A DNA stretch of 64,000 nt from CAJQQY01 sp964564545 (GTDB taxonomy: Bacteria > Bacteroidota > Bacteroidia > Chitinophagales > Saprospiraceae), in assembly GCA_964564545.1 (NCBI GenBank), contig CAZMBP010000153.1:1-64000 (forward strand). The letters are read 5' to 3'. The notes under the pieces were generated by a model that was not told where the DNA came from, did no database searches, and saw only the letters and a list, made by a program, of their open reading frames with translations. The translations under genes were made by a program, and so were the position numbers. Below are positions 35,206 through 43,324 of this stretch, piece by piece (within the stretch, counting starts at the first letter, position 1; each line of letters opens with the position of its first letter).

Positions 35206-35775
35206 TTAAAAACACTCTGCTTCAAAGTTTGGAAGATTAGGATCTAAGTTTCCTTGACCATTATGTTGAGTTGGAAATCCACAATTTGTGGCATTTTCAC
35301 TTGGAACAACATTCTCGCCACATTTGATCGAACAAACTTTTCCTGTGTAGGTCGCTTCCTGATTATCTATATTCGAAAAAGTAATTTCATAATCAAATAA
35401 TCCAAAAAGTAAATTTCCTTGCCCATCCGTTCCATCCCATCCATTTGAAACATTAGGAAAAGGACCTGCCTGAAGATTTAATTTTTGAAATATTTCTTGC
35501 CCTGCATCATCTTTTATAACAAATGAAAGGATAGATGAAATGTCGTCATTTGTAAAGGGATAAAATATATCATTAAATCCATCTGCATTTGGAGTGAAAA
35601 TATTTGGAACAAATATTTCACCAGTACCTAAAACAGCTTCGAGAGGTTCTACTCCACAACAATTTTCATATGGATTGACAAGGATTGGTTCACATTCAGG
35701 TTCAGCATCATCTGAGTTGCAATTAGAAAAGAAGGTAAGTCAAAGTATAAGAAATGGTAAAAATGAAATTTTCAT
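35206..35775 (-). pseudogene. Lipoprotein gene interrupted by one in-frame TGA
   Basis: Reading the minus strand from ATG at 35775 gives MKISFLPFLIL, a TGA stop (35740-35742), then LTFFSNCNSDDAEPECEP and onward for 178 codons without another stop to TAA at 35206. The total is exactly 190 codons, so the frame is intact. The stop lies in the hydrophobic core of a signal peptide that ends in an SNC lipobox. The rest contains a VPNIFTPNADGFNDIF segment and WDGTDGQGNLLFGLFDYEI, the pattern of the gliding-motility-associated/T9SS type B C-terminal domain. Likely a recent nonsense mutation or a sequencing error. Confidence 0.8.
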
Positions 35776-35842
35776 AAATGTAGCTTTTATTTTTTTTGCT
35801 AAAGGTAAAATTAAATTCCATTTCCTTTGGAAAACTTGCTAC

Positions 35843-35888
35843 AAAAAAAAATACGTTATGGAAATCAATATTCCATAACGCATTTTTT
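35843..35888. terminator. Terminator of the first ECF sigma gene
   Basis: CGTTATGGAA (35854-35863) pairs with 35871-35880. The flanks are A9 on one side and T6 on the other, so it can work on both strands; the sigma gene on the minus strand ends 21 bp upstream of it. Confidence 0.75.
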
Positions 35889-35908
35889 ACAAACCTTAAC
35901 TTCTTTTT

Positions 35909-36433
35909 TTATTTAAAAGCAAACTTTTGCGAATATCTCTTTTCTATTTGGTGCTTCAATTCTTTTCTTGCAAAAAAGATTTTACTCTTTACTGTACCAA
36001 TTGGAAGATCGAATTTGTCAGCAATTTCTTGATATTTATAACCTTCATAATGCATTAAAAAAGGAATTCGAAGACCTTCATCGAGATTACCAATAATCTC
36101 TGTCAATTCATCCATCATAATATTACTATCTCCTTCGTTGGCTATTACATTTTTACCCGAGTTAATGTAGTAATTATTATCTGTCGAATCCATAATTACA
36201 TTAGCTCTTACCTTTTTTCTATAATCATTAATAAATAGATTTTTCATAATTGTAAAAACCCAAGCTTTGAAATTAGTACCTGTTTGAAACTTATTTTTAT
36301 AAGTCAAAGCTCTGAATGTAGTCTCTTGGTATAAGTCCTTAGCTCTCTCTTTGTCTTGAGTTAATTTATAAGCAAATGCATTTAGCATGTGAGTTAGCTG
36401 TTGGTAGTTAGATTGAAATTCAGCAGTAGTCAT
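35909..36433 (-). CDS. ECF-type RNA polymerase sigma factor 1
   Basis: 174 aa. Region 2: AYKLTQDKERAKDLYQETTFRAL, FKAWVFTIMKNLFINDYRKK. Region 4: PFLMHYEGYKYQEIADKFDLPIGTVKSKIFFARKELKHQIEK, the DNA-binding helix-turn-helix. No anti-sigma gene is adjacent. It is a close paralogue of the sigma factor at 39629 and of the fragment at 36687. A -10-like TACCTTTA (36475-36482) and the shared element at 36489-36516 lie upstream. Confidence 0.93.
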   Translation of the reverse strand: MTTAEFQSNYQQLTHMLNAFAYKLTQDKERAKDLYQETTFRALTYKNKFQTGTNFKAWVFTIMKNLFINDYRKKVRANVIMDSTDNNYYINSGKNVIANEGDSNIMMDELTEIIGNLDEGLRIPFLMHYEGYKYQEIADKFDLPIGTVKSKIFFARKELKHQIEKRYSQKFAFK

Positions 36434-36474
36434 TTATATATGGTTTTAATATTATTAATGTTTAAATGGTACTA

Positions 36475-36525
36475 TAAAGGTATATTTTTGTTTAACCAAA
36501 ACCAAATAAAAGTTAAACAAAAATA
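36475..36525. promoter_or_regulatory. Divergent promoter with 14-bp palindrome
   Basis: TATTTTTGTTTAAC (36483-36496) is perfectly complementary to 36512-36525, with a 15-nt spacer. Each arm contains TATTTTTG (consensus TAnnTTTG), one on each strand, pointing at each other. The minus strand also has TTAACTTTT-N10-GGTTAAACA (36489-36516), the same as upstream of the second sigma gene, followed by TACCTTTA. Probably a joint control region for the minus-strand sigma gene and the plus-strand sigma-fragment gene. Confidence 0.7.
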
Positions 36526-36686
36526 AGGTTGATTTTCTTTTGTTTTTTTTAAATAGCACATTTTATTCATAAATGATTGATAGTCAATGGTTTACGTGTT
36601 TAGCTTTTCGACTAAAAAAGATAAACAATTTTCATTTTTTTTTGAAAGTTTGAACAAAGCATTATAATTGACGTTGTCTTGGTATT

Positions 36687-36923
36687 ATGAAAAACGAAAT
36701 ATTCTTTAAATATCTTAATCTAAATCGACCTCTCATACAGAGTCTTGCGACTGAATTGTCTAGTGATTTTGCTACAGCTCGTTTTCTTTATCGAGAAACG
36801 ACACATCAAGCAATGAAAAACCAAGCGCACCTTAAAGAAGAAAATTTTAATGCTTGGCTTTTGACAACTATGAAGAAGACTTACTACAAAATTTTGCGGA
36901 ATGAATATTCAGTTAAAAACTAA
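36687..36923 (+). CDS. Sigma factor region-2-only fragment
   Basis: 78 aa. SSDFATARFLYRETTHQAMKNQ and NFNAWLLTTMKKTYYKILRN align with region 2 of the sigma factors at 35909 and 39629 (KDLYQETTFRAL, FKAWVFTIMKN). It lacks region 4 and ends naturally. Either a remnant of a former sigma gene or a small protein that occupies core RNA polymerase. It overlaps the next gene by 23 bp, so translational coupling is possible. Confidence 0.55.
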   Translation: MKNEIFFKYLNLNRPLIQSLATELSSDFATARFLYRETTHQAMKNQAHLKEENFNAWLLTTMKKTYYKILRNEYSVKN

Positions 36924-37341
36924 GGTTGATGGAAATTACAAGGCCATTATGGAACAGTTTGACCGTAAACTGTTCGAGGCATTGAAGCCTAAATATGGTA
37001 AGATGGAAATTGTGAAATTCACAGGTTCCAAGAAAGGAGACAGAGTTCATTTACGATTTTTAAGTCCGATAAAAGCTGAATGGGTAAGTGAAATAATTGA
37101 TGATGGTGAAGATGAAAATCAATCCTTTTTTATAGACAAAGGCACGATCCTACCTTTTCCTCTCAAAAGTTGGAAGCATAAACATATCGTCCAAAAAATA
37201 ACAGAAGATACTAGTCACATTATTGATGATATGACATTCGAAGGTATCAATTCATTGTTTACATTATTTTTATATCCAGCACTTTACCTTGCTTTTTATC
37301 CTCGAAAGAGCATTTATAAATCCTACTTCAAGGCCAATTAA
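36901..37341 (+). CDS. SRPBCC (START-like) family protein
   Basis: 146 aa. The pattern KFTGSKKGDRVHLRF, WVSEIIDDG, FIDKGTILPFPLKSWKHKHIV, IIDDMTFEGINSLFTLFLYPALYLAFYPRKSIYK matches a Bacteroidetes SRPBCC subfamily, a helix-grip fold that holds hydrophobic ligands. In this phylum such genes often accompany carotenoid or light-response genes; that is context knowledge, not visible here. Starts inside the sigma-fragment gene. Confidence 0.85.
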   Translation: MNIQLKTKVDGNYKAIMEQFDRKLFEALKPKYGKMEIVKFTGSKKGDRVHLRFLSPIKAEWVSEIIDDGEDENQSFFIDKGTILPFPLKSWKHKHIVQKITEDTSHIIDDMTFEGINSLFTLFLYPALYLAFYPRKSIYKSYFKAN

Positions 37342-37378
37342 AGGGTCAAAAATACAATTATAAAATAATAGATTAATT

Positions 37379-37786
37379 ATGAGTATTGTTTTTTACATGA
37401 AATTATACGCGTTGACTATTCCTGTATTTTTCCTAATAGACATGATTTGGTTAGGTTCTCTAGCTAAGAAATTTTATGGAGATAATGTTGGGCATTTACT
37501 TTCAGAAAAAGTCAATTGGAAAGCTGCCTTGGTTTTTTATTTCATATATATCATTGGCATCCTTTTTTACTCCGTGGTTCCAACATTAGAAGATGGTGAT
37601 TGGCAAAGAGCTCTATTGCTGGGAAGTACCTTTGGTTTTTTTACTTATGCAACTTATGATTTAACCAATTTAGCTACGCTAAAAAATTGGCCAGTAAAAG
37701 TAGTGTTAGTGGATATTGTGTGGGGGATGATTCTTTGTGGGTCTGTAGCTGCTGCTGCTTTTCAGATTGCTAAATGGTTACTTTAA
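37379..37786 (+). CDS. DUF2177 family membrane protein
   Basis: 135 aa with four transmembrane helices (about 6-22, 48-66, 80-98, 108-130). The motifs FFLIDMIWLGSLAKKFY, GFFTYATYDLTNLATLKNWP and VDIVWGMILCG are the DUF2177 pattern. Function unknown. Probably forms one transcription unit with the sigma fragment and SRPBCC genes (37-bp gap). Confidence 0.93.
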   Translation: MSIVFYMKLYALTIPVFFLIDMIWLGSLAKKFYGDNVGHLLSEKVNWKAALVFYFIYIIGILFYSVVPTLEDGDWQRALLLGSTFGFFTYATYDLTNLATLKNWPVKVVLVDIVWGMILCGSVAAAAFQIAKWLL

Positions 37787-37852
37787 TCAATGATTTTGTT
37801 CTGAATTTTGTCGTTGAGTCATTCATTTTTTTGCAGAACAAAAACAAAAATT

Positions 37853-37983
37853 ATGAAAAAACAAAAACTTTTTTATTTATTCTAAGTTAAACCTGTATCT
37901 CTATTTCAGGACAGGACATTGTTTATTTTAAAAGTTCTCCATCCCTAATATTTCATACTTGTTACTTTTTTGTAGATACTTAA
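37853..37983 (+). pseudogene. Possible remnant of a secreted-protein gene
   Basis: ATGAAAAAACAAAAACTT opens a signal-peptide-like start (MKKQKLFYLF) that stops after ten codons. In another frame, 25 bp on, runs CISISGQDIVYFKSSPSLIF and a stop, which looks like a signal-peptide end (SISGQ) and a mature start. One indel plus one stop would explain it. The surrounding 326-bp gap (37787-38112) holds nothing else. Weak evidence. Confidence 0.25.
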
Positions 37984-38112
37984 AATATCTTTTAGAAACA
38001 GATACAAAAACCTCAATGGATGGAAATTTTAAAACCACTTTTTCTGATGTTTTTTTGATCAATTTTATTTTAATTTTCATAAAATGGAAGTTTATTTTTT
38101 GAAAAAAATGTA

Positions 38113-39348
38113 TTACTCTGTACAGAAATAAGTTCTTGCTTTGGTAGCAATTTCGTAGCCTAGGTCGATACTTTTATCCAAATCCATGCACCCAGAAATT
38201 TTATCATAAATTAGAAAGAAAGCTAAAGCACGATTATAATAAGCTTCAGCATAATTCTCATCTAATGCGATAGCCTTGGTATAATCATCAATTGCTTTTC
38301 GAGGCAATCCAAAAAGTAATTGTAAGTTTCCTCGATTTTTATGTAGCTCAGCATTATTGGGAAATTGCTCAATTGCTTGATTTAAATCTGCTAATGCTCC
38401 GCCATAATCTCCTAGCATTTTTTTGGTCAAACCTCTATTTAAAAAGGCCTCCATGTAAGTATCTCCTTTTAGTTTTATAATCGTATTATAATCATTCAAG
38501 GCTTTTTCTTTTTCTCCAATTTGTTTGAATAATAAAGCTCTTTCGAAGTAAGCTTTAGTTAAATCGCTTTGCAAATCAATAGCACGATCTAAATATGTTT
38601 TTGCTTTTTCAAAATTATTTAGGCCTCGCTCAATTCTTCCAAGGTTGTACCAAGCAATAGCAAAGTCAGGTTCTACAACCACAGCATCTGAAAAGGCATC
38701 CACAGCGTCTTCAAATTTTCCTTGCTTCTTTAATATGGTACCTTTCAAGTCATAAGCAATAGCTGATTTGGGAAAATCACTTAATACCTTATTAATTATT
38801 TCTAGCGCTTCAGGGAGATCCTCGGACTCAATTTCTTCTATAACTTTACCTATTAACAGAATCTCAGCTTCTTTATTTTTGTCGGCCAATATTTTATTAT
38901 CCAATGCTTGATAATAATAGGTGAGTTTTTGAAAAGTAGTTAATCCCTGAACCGCTTGTTCTGGAGCCATAGATAAAATTTGAAGTAGCCCACCACTTCC
39001 ATTATAACCATATAGATTGGCTGCAAGTGGATTGATACGATTAGCCTTTCGAAGATCTTCTTCTGCTTCTATATTCATTCCTACTATCTTTTTAAACTTC
39101 GCTCTCAAGAGAAGTGCTTCAGAAGAGTTTGGGTTTTGTGCAACTGCATTCTCTAAGGTGAAAAATGTTCCTTCATAGTCCAATGCTCTGAATTGTTGCT
39201 CTGCTTTTAAGAGCAGAGGCTGAACAGTACGAGCTTGGTTTTCAGAAGTATATGATTGTCCAATTTCTACATTATTCATCCTTCTTGTCTGTGCAAAGAA
39301 GTTGGATTGCAAAATTAAAATTAGAATTGTAGTAATAAGGTATCTCAT
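38113..39348 (-). CDS. Periplasmic TPR-repeat protein
   Basis: 411 aa. Signal peptide ends FFAQ (about 20). From about 50 to 395 run eight to nine TPR units, for example AIAWYNLGRIERGLNNFEKAK and AEAYYNRALAFFLIYDKIS. Divergent from the second sigma gene; both may be affected by the element at 39519-39562. No catalytic motif is visible; it should act as a scaffold. Confidence 0.88.
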   Translation of the reverse strand: MRYLITTILILILQSNFFAQTRRMNNVEIGQSYTSENQARTVQPLLLKAEQQFRALDYEGTFFTLENAVAQNPNSSEALLLRAKFKKIVGMNIEAEEDLRKANRINPLAANLYGYNGSGGLLQILSMAPEQAVQGLTTFQKLTYYYQALDNKILADKNKEAEILLIGKVIEEIESEDLPEALEIINKVLSDFPKSAIAYDLKGTILKKQGKFEDAVDAFSDAVVVEPDFAIAWYNLGRIERGLNNFEKAKTYLDRAIDLQSDLTKAYFERALLFKQIGEKEKALNDYNTIIKLKGDTYMEAFLNRGLTKKMLGDYGGALADLNQAIEQFPNNAELHKNRGNLQLLFGLPRKAIDDYTKAIALDENYAEAYYNRALAFFLIYDKISGCMDLDKSIDLGYEIATKARTYFCTE

Positions 39349-39518
39349 ATTTTTTTGACTTTAAAAAGGTTATAAGAAAATTATTTATTGATGTTGTAAG
39401 CTTATAACAAAGCAAAGGCACAATAGTTGTCAGACTTTAATTAATAATAGCAAAGCTATCACTTTTGAGGGTTTAACAGTATGTAAAAGTTGTAAAACTT
39501 AAAAAAAATGAAAAATAA

Positions 39519-39562
39519 TTAACTTTTTATGCAAAAAGGTTAAACATTTTGATTTACATTTG
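39519..39562 (+). promoter_or_regulatory. Promoter and shared 28-bp element of the second ECF sigma gene
   Basis: TTAACTTTT-TATGCAAAAA-GGTTAAACA (39519-39546) has the same two half sites and the same 10-nt spacer as the element at 36489-36516 (minus strand). Nine bases after it, TACATTTG (39555-39562) matches TAnnTTTG exactly. TTAAC...GTTAA are inverted half sites, typical of dimeric regulator binding; a sigma -35-like role is the alternative. Confidence 0.7.
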
Positions 39563-39628
39563 CGTTATGCTTCTGAAAATGATAGTAAAACTATTAAAAA
39601 TACAAGTAACAGACTAAAATAATATATT

Positions 39629-40147
39629 ATGCAAAACTTCCAATTTGTTCAAGAATTTAACTCACATAGTAACTACTTAAAGAATTTTGCGATGAAATTG
39701 ACTAGAGATAAAAATGCTGCAGATGATCTGTTTCAAGAAACTGCATTACGAGCATTTAAACATCAAAGGCAATATATTTCAAATACTAATCTGAAAGCCT
39801 GGTTAAGTACAATCATGAAAAATTCTTTTATCAACTTATATCGAAAACAAAAAAGAAGAAGCGAAATACAGGATACGACTTCAGAAGATTTTTATCTGAA
39901 TCTGTCAAAAGATACGATCATGAATGAGGGTGAAATGAACATTAATATTCAAGAAATTTCTAGAATAATTGATTCACTTGATGACGGATTTAGAATTCCA
40001 TTTTTAATGGCATATCAAGGATATCAATACGATGAGATTAAGGAGAAAATGGATCTTCCAATGGGGACAATTAAAAGTAGAATCCATCATGCAAGAAGAA
40101 TGTTGAAAAGCCAAATTAGAGAAGTTTATGATGAATTAGCAGTATAA
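39629..40147 (+). CDS. ECF-type RNA polymerase sigma factor 2
   Basis: 172 aa. Region 2: KNFAMKLTRDKNAADDLFQETALRAF, LKAWLSTIMKNSFINLYRKQ; region 4: PFLMAYQGYQYDEIKEKMDLPMGTIKSRIHHARRMLKSQIRE. Clear paralogue of the factor at 35909 (GDxx...NEGEMN/NEGDSN linker is also shared). No anti-sigma neighbour. The TetR gene follows. Confidence 0.93.
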   Translation: MQNFQFVQEFNSHSNYLKNFAMKLTRDKNAADDLFQETALRAFKHQRQYISNTNLKAWLSTIMKNSFINLYRKQKRRSEIQDTTSEDFYLNLSKDTIMNEGEMNINIQEISRIIDSLDDGFRIPFLMAYQGYQYDEIKEKMDLPMGTIKSRIHHARRMLKSQIREVYDELAV

Positions 40148-40238
40148 AATATTCAACTGTTGAAAATAACAATTATTAAAAAAATTGTTTTCTGAGAGAT
40201 ACCTAACCGTCAAATGTATAACTATAAATAGATTAATT

Positions 40239-40964
40239 ATGAGACCTTTTTTTGTTCAACTTGAAATCAATCCAAACTTATATTTAAACGACCCTCAGAA
40301 AACAAAACTGGGAAAGAAAATTATTGAACAGAGTGTATTGTTGATTGATGAAATAGGTTTAGAACAATTTAATTTTAAAAAATTAGCAGAAACTATTTCT
40401 TCTTCAGAAGCATCTGTTTATCGTTATTTTGAAAATAAGCATCACCTTTTTGTATACCTTTTAAATTGGTATTGGGAATGGATGATTGCAAGAATTGACC
40501 TTAATACACTAAATATTGTTGATCCAAATCATCGACTCAGAGTAGCACTTGGAATTATCGTTGATACCGCAAATAAGAACATGACGATTGAATTTGTAGA
40601 CGAAGAAATTCTGCATAAAATAGTGGTGCGAGAAGGAGCTAAGGCCTACCACCATAAGTTAGTCGATGAAGATAACGAGGATGGATTTTTCTTAGCCTAC
40701 AAAAGATTATGTAAAAAAATTGCCAATATTATTACCGAAGTAAAAGAGGATTTCCCATACCCAAAAGCTTTAGCAAGTACTTTAATTGAAACTGCCAATA
40801 ACAATTTATATTTTGCTAGACATCTACCTCGATTGACTGATCTAAAAGAAGAGGGTGAAGGACAAACATTAAATGAACGGGTAAAACAAATGTTAGAATT
40901 CTTCTGCTTTGGATTAATTCATAAAGAGGTAGAATCTAAAAGAGAAATGAAATCTATGTTTTAG
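40239..40964 (+). CDS. TetR/AcrR-family transcriptional regulator
   Basis: 241 aa from ATG at 40239 (MRPFFVQLEI); an earlier ATG-less extension at 40185 is not needed. TetR helix-turn-helix: IIEQSVLLIDEIGLEQFNFKKLAETISSSEASVYRYFENKHHLFVYLLNWYW. The C-terminal ligand domain has no assignable ligand. Position suggests control of the prohibitin-to-TolC genes downstream. Confidence 0.9.
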   Translation: MRPFFVQLEINPNLYLNDPQKTKLGKKIIEQSVLLIDEIGLEQFNFKKLAETISSSEASVYRYFENKHHLFVYLLNWYWEWMIARIDLNTLNIVDPNHRLRVALGIIVDTANKNMTIEFVDEEILHKIVVREGAKAYHHKLVDEDNEDGFFLAYKRLCKKIANIITEVKEDFPYPKALASTLIETANNNLYFARHLPRLTDLKEEGEGQTLNERVKQMLEFFCFGLIHKEVESKREMKSMF

Positions 40965-41011
40965 AACAAAAGATTTGCAAAGAATCAAATAGATAGATGT
41001 ACAAATAGTAG

Positions 41012-41048
41012 TTAGCATAGTCATCCACTTCGAGTGGATGGCATGCTA
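41012..41048. repeat. Imperfect palindrome with 8-bp core
   Basis: CATCCACT-TCG-AGTGGATG (41022-41040) is a perfect 8-3-8 hairpin, flanked by TTAGCAT and ATGCTAA arms. It lies in the 226-bp gap between tetR and the prohibitin gene and may end the tetR transcript. Confidence 0.7.
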
Positions 41049-41190
41049 AAATCAAAAAAAAATCACAACCACATATTTAGAAAAAATTATTATTTGAAAC
41101 CAGTAATGTCTGGTCTCGACCCTAAATAACTATATCAAATTTGAAAAATACCTATTTAAAATTATTTAATAACTTAAAAAATTAAAACGC

Positions 41191-42024
41191 ATGAAATCAC
41201 AAAATGTCTTAAAATCATTGTTTTGCCTTTTGGCAATTTTTACATTGGCAAGTTGTGCCACTATTCGTGAAGGAGAAGTTGGAGTTAAGCGAACTTTTGG
41301 AAAATATGCTGACAAACCTTACACACAAGGAGTAAAAGTTTTTAACCCTCTTGCTTCAAGAATCATTAGGATTTCTACACAAACCGAAAACTTAGAAGTC
41401 GGATTGAATATTCCGTCAAAGGAAGGATTGACGATCAAAAGTGAAGTTTCAATTCTTTACAATATTGATGGAAATAAAGTTCCTGACCTATTGCGAAACA
41501 TAGGTGAAGATTATGAGCGAAATGTAATTCTTCCTGTGTTCAGATCAGCAGTTGCAGATGTGTCATCAAGATTTTATGCAAAAGATATGCATACCGGTGA
41601 AAGAGCAACTATTGAAAAAGCTATCAAAGAACAAATGATGACTTTGATGGATGGAAAAGGAATAGAAGTAGAAGCCGTTCTTTTAAAAAGTATCCAACTT
41701 CCAAGAACTCTATCTGTAGCTATCGAATCAAAATTAGAAGCAGAGCAACAAGCACAACAAATGGAATTTGTCTTGCAACAGGCTAAGCGAGAGGCTGAAC
41801 AAAAAAGAATAGAAGCTGCCGGAGTAAGAGATGCTCAGTTAATCATTGCAGAAGGATTGAACGCTAAAATTTTACAATTTAAATCAATTGAAGCTTTCCA
41901 AGAATTAGCAAAATCACCAAATGCAAAAGTAATTATTACAGATGGAGATTTACCGATGATCATGGAATCAGAAATGGGAATTAATCCAAAGACAGCTAAG
42001 AAAAAAGTGAGTATAAATAATTAA
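41191..42024 (+). CDS. Prohibitin/SPFH-domain lipoprotein
   Basis: 277 aa. Signal peptide with lipobox LASC (C22, from MKSQNVLKSLFCLLAIFTLASC). SPFH domain: GEVGVKRTFGKYADKPYTQGVKVFNPLAS, ILPVFRSAVADVSSRFYAKDMH, AIESKLEAEQQAQQMEFVLQQAKREAEQKRIEAAGVRDAQLI (coiled coil). Prohibitins usually form membrane rings that regulate proteases; a lipid-anchored periplasmic or outer-membrane form is unusual. The gene leads the export cluster. Confidence 0.92.
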   Translation: MKSQNVLKSLFCLLAIFTLASCATIREGEVGVKRTFGKYADKPYTQGVKVFNPLASRIIRISTQTENLEVGLNIPSKEGLTIKSEVSILYNIDGNKVPDLLRNIGEDYERNVILPVFRSAVADVSSRFYAKDMHTGERATIEKAIKEQMMTLMDGKGIEVEAVLLKSIQLPRTLSVAIESKLEAEQQAQQMEFVLQQAKREAEQKRIEAAGVRDAQLIIAEGLNAKILQFKSIEAFQELAKSPNAKVIITDGDLPMIMESEMGINPKTAKKKVSINN

Positions 42025-42058
42025 AGAATTTTTTTCAGAATTTCGATTGTTAGCTTAT

Positions 42059-42093
42059 ATGGGCGAGTTCTTTCATTGGCTCGCCCATTTTTT
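42059..42093 (+). terminator. Rho-independent terminator after the prohibitin gene
   Basis: ATGGGCGAG (42059-42067) pairs with CTCGCCCAT (42080-42088), followed by T6. Starts 35 bp after the prohibitin stop. Confidence 0.85.
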
Positions 42094-42114
42094 GAGCAAC
42101 CAAAAATTAATCAT

Positions 42115-42444
42115 ATGCGAATCATAATCAGAAATAACCTAGAAATTTCAAATAAGTATATCCGCTTTATTAAATGGAAGATTAATTCTGTCAAGAGAAA
42201 ATTTCATGATTTAATTTATGTAGAAATTCACCTTAATTCAGAAGGTCAATCACCGAAAACTTATTATGCAAATATTAGGTTAGGTATATCTGGACATGAT
42301 ATTGTTATTCAAAATAAATCACGGGATTTAGTTGAAGTTTTCCAAAAATCATCTCAGGCTGTTCATCGATATTTAGCAAAAAATAAATCAACAAAAAAAA
42401 AGTTAAAAAAAAGGAATGAAGTTTTTCACAAGGAAATTAATTAA
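42115..42444 (+). CDS. HPF/RaiA-family ribosome-associated protein
   Basis: 109 aa from ATG at 42115 (MRIIIRNNLEISNKYI); a TTG at 42076 would lie in the terminator hairpin. The beta-alpha-beta-beta-beta-alpha fold shows in KFHDLIYVEIHLNSEG, YYANIRLGISGHDIVIQNKSRDLVEVFQKSSQAVHRYLAK. It should bind the 30S A/P site and silence ribosomes in stationary phase. Lacks the long HPF C-terminal domain. Overlaps the thioesterase gene by 29 bp. Confidence 0.8.
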   Translation: MRIIIRNNLEISNKYIRFIKWKINSVKRKFHDLIYVEIHLNSEGQSPKTYYANIRLGISGHDIVIQNKSRDLVEVFQKSSQAVHRYLAKNKSTKKKLKKRNEVFHKEIN

Positions 42445-42802
42445 ACCAGGAGATCTTAATGCAAACAATAGTTTGTTTGGAGGACAACTACTAAAGTGGA
42501 TAGATGAGGAAGCGGGGATTTATTCGATGACAAAATTAGGAAGCCACAGGGTGGTCACCAAGTTTATGTCGGAGATTAATTTTGTGAGTTCAGCTAATCA
42601 AGCAGATGTGATCGAAATTGGACTACAATTCATTTCTATCGGTCGTACTTCTATCACCTTTCGATGTGAGGTTCGAAATCTTTTTTCAAAAAAAACAATC
42701 ATCTCTATTGAGCAAATTGTATTCGTAAATGTGGATGAAAATTTAACCTCTACACCACATGGTAAAACGATGGAAGATATAGAGAACGAAGCCATTTTTT
42801 AA
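42416..42802 (+). CDS. Hotdog-fold acyl-CoA thioesterase
   Basis: 128 aa, YciA-type. The active helix reads NNSLFGGQLLKWIDEEAGIYSM (Asp/Glu and Gly-Gly-Gln arrangement), with VVTKFMSEINFVSSANQADVIEI as the central strand. Releases fatty acids from CoA; specificity unknown. Its start lies inside the HPF gene, so the two are likely translationally coupled. Confidence 0.88.
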   Translation: MKFFTRKLIKPGDLNANNSLFGGQLLKWIDEEAGIYSMTKLGSHRVVTKFMSEINFVSSANQADVIEIGLQFISIGRTSITFRCEVRNLFSKKTIISIEQIVFVNVDENLTSTPHGKTMEDIENEAIF

Positions 42803-42820
42803 GATATAAAATTCCGAAAA

Positions 42821-43060
42821 ATGAAAAATAAAATTATTATTTCCATTGGCCTAATTGTGTTGGGATTCATTTTCGAGTGTCTTCACTTTTTTACGAACAT
42901 TAGATTTTTTGAAATCAAATTTTCCATTCTTGGGATTGTTTCAATGGTTTTAGGTGTTGTTGGAATATTATGGTATTTTGTTATTCCTGTTTTAGAGAAA
43001 AGAGCTGAAGTTTTAGGAAAATTTAAAAAAGGGAAAATCAAAAATAATCAACCTAACTAA
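42821..43060 (+). CDS. Small two-helix membrane protein 1
   Basis: 79 aa. Two hydrophobic helices (about 3-21 and 30-58) with a short EIKF/charged turn, and a basic tail (KFKKGKIKNN). It is a paralogue of the next gene: shared pattern ISIxxxxLGxxFExL, then FFEIKF/FFDVKF, then LGIxxxxxGxxGxxxYxxxPxxxxR. No known family. Located directly before the export genes. Confidence 0.75.
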   Translation: MKNKIIISIGLIVLGFIFECLHFFTNIRFFEIKFSILGIVSMVLGVVGILWYFVIPVLEKRAEVLGKFKKGKIKNNQPN

Positions 43061-43078
43061 CGTTTAAATTTCCAAATC

Positions 43079-43282
43079 ATGAAAAAAGAAATATTAATTT
43101 CCATTCTAATTCTTTCTCTGGGTATTGTCTTTGAATGGCTTTATTATGCAGTTGACAGTACTTTTTTTGATGTAAAATTTTACTTGCTAGGAATACTTTG
43201 TGTAATTATAGGTGGTATTGGAGTTTGGATTTATGGGATCATGCCATTTATAAATAGTAGATTACGAGATAAGGATAACTGA
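43079..43282 (+). CDS. Small two-helix membrane protein 2
   Basis: 67 aa, 18 bp after its paralogue. Two helices (about 4-20 and 28-54). The conserved elements of the pair are listed in the neighbour entry. The pair could be accessory subunits of the ABC exporter, by position only. Confidence 0.75.
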   Translation: MKKEILISILILSLGIVFEWLYYAVDSTFFDVKFYLLGILCVIIGGIGVWIYGIMPFINSRLRDKDN

Positions 43283-43324
43283 GGATAAAATATAATAATA
43301 AACTTTTTAACAATCGAAATAAAA

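Noticed and set aside
35740..35742. TGA read as a sense codon (stop-codon recoding)
   Set aside because: prfB uses TGA as its stop switch and many genes end in TGA here; no selenocysteine element is seen.
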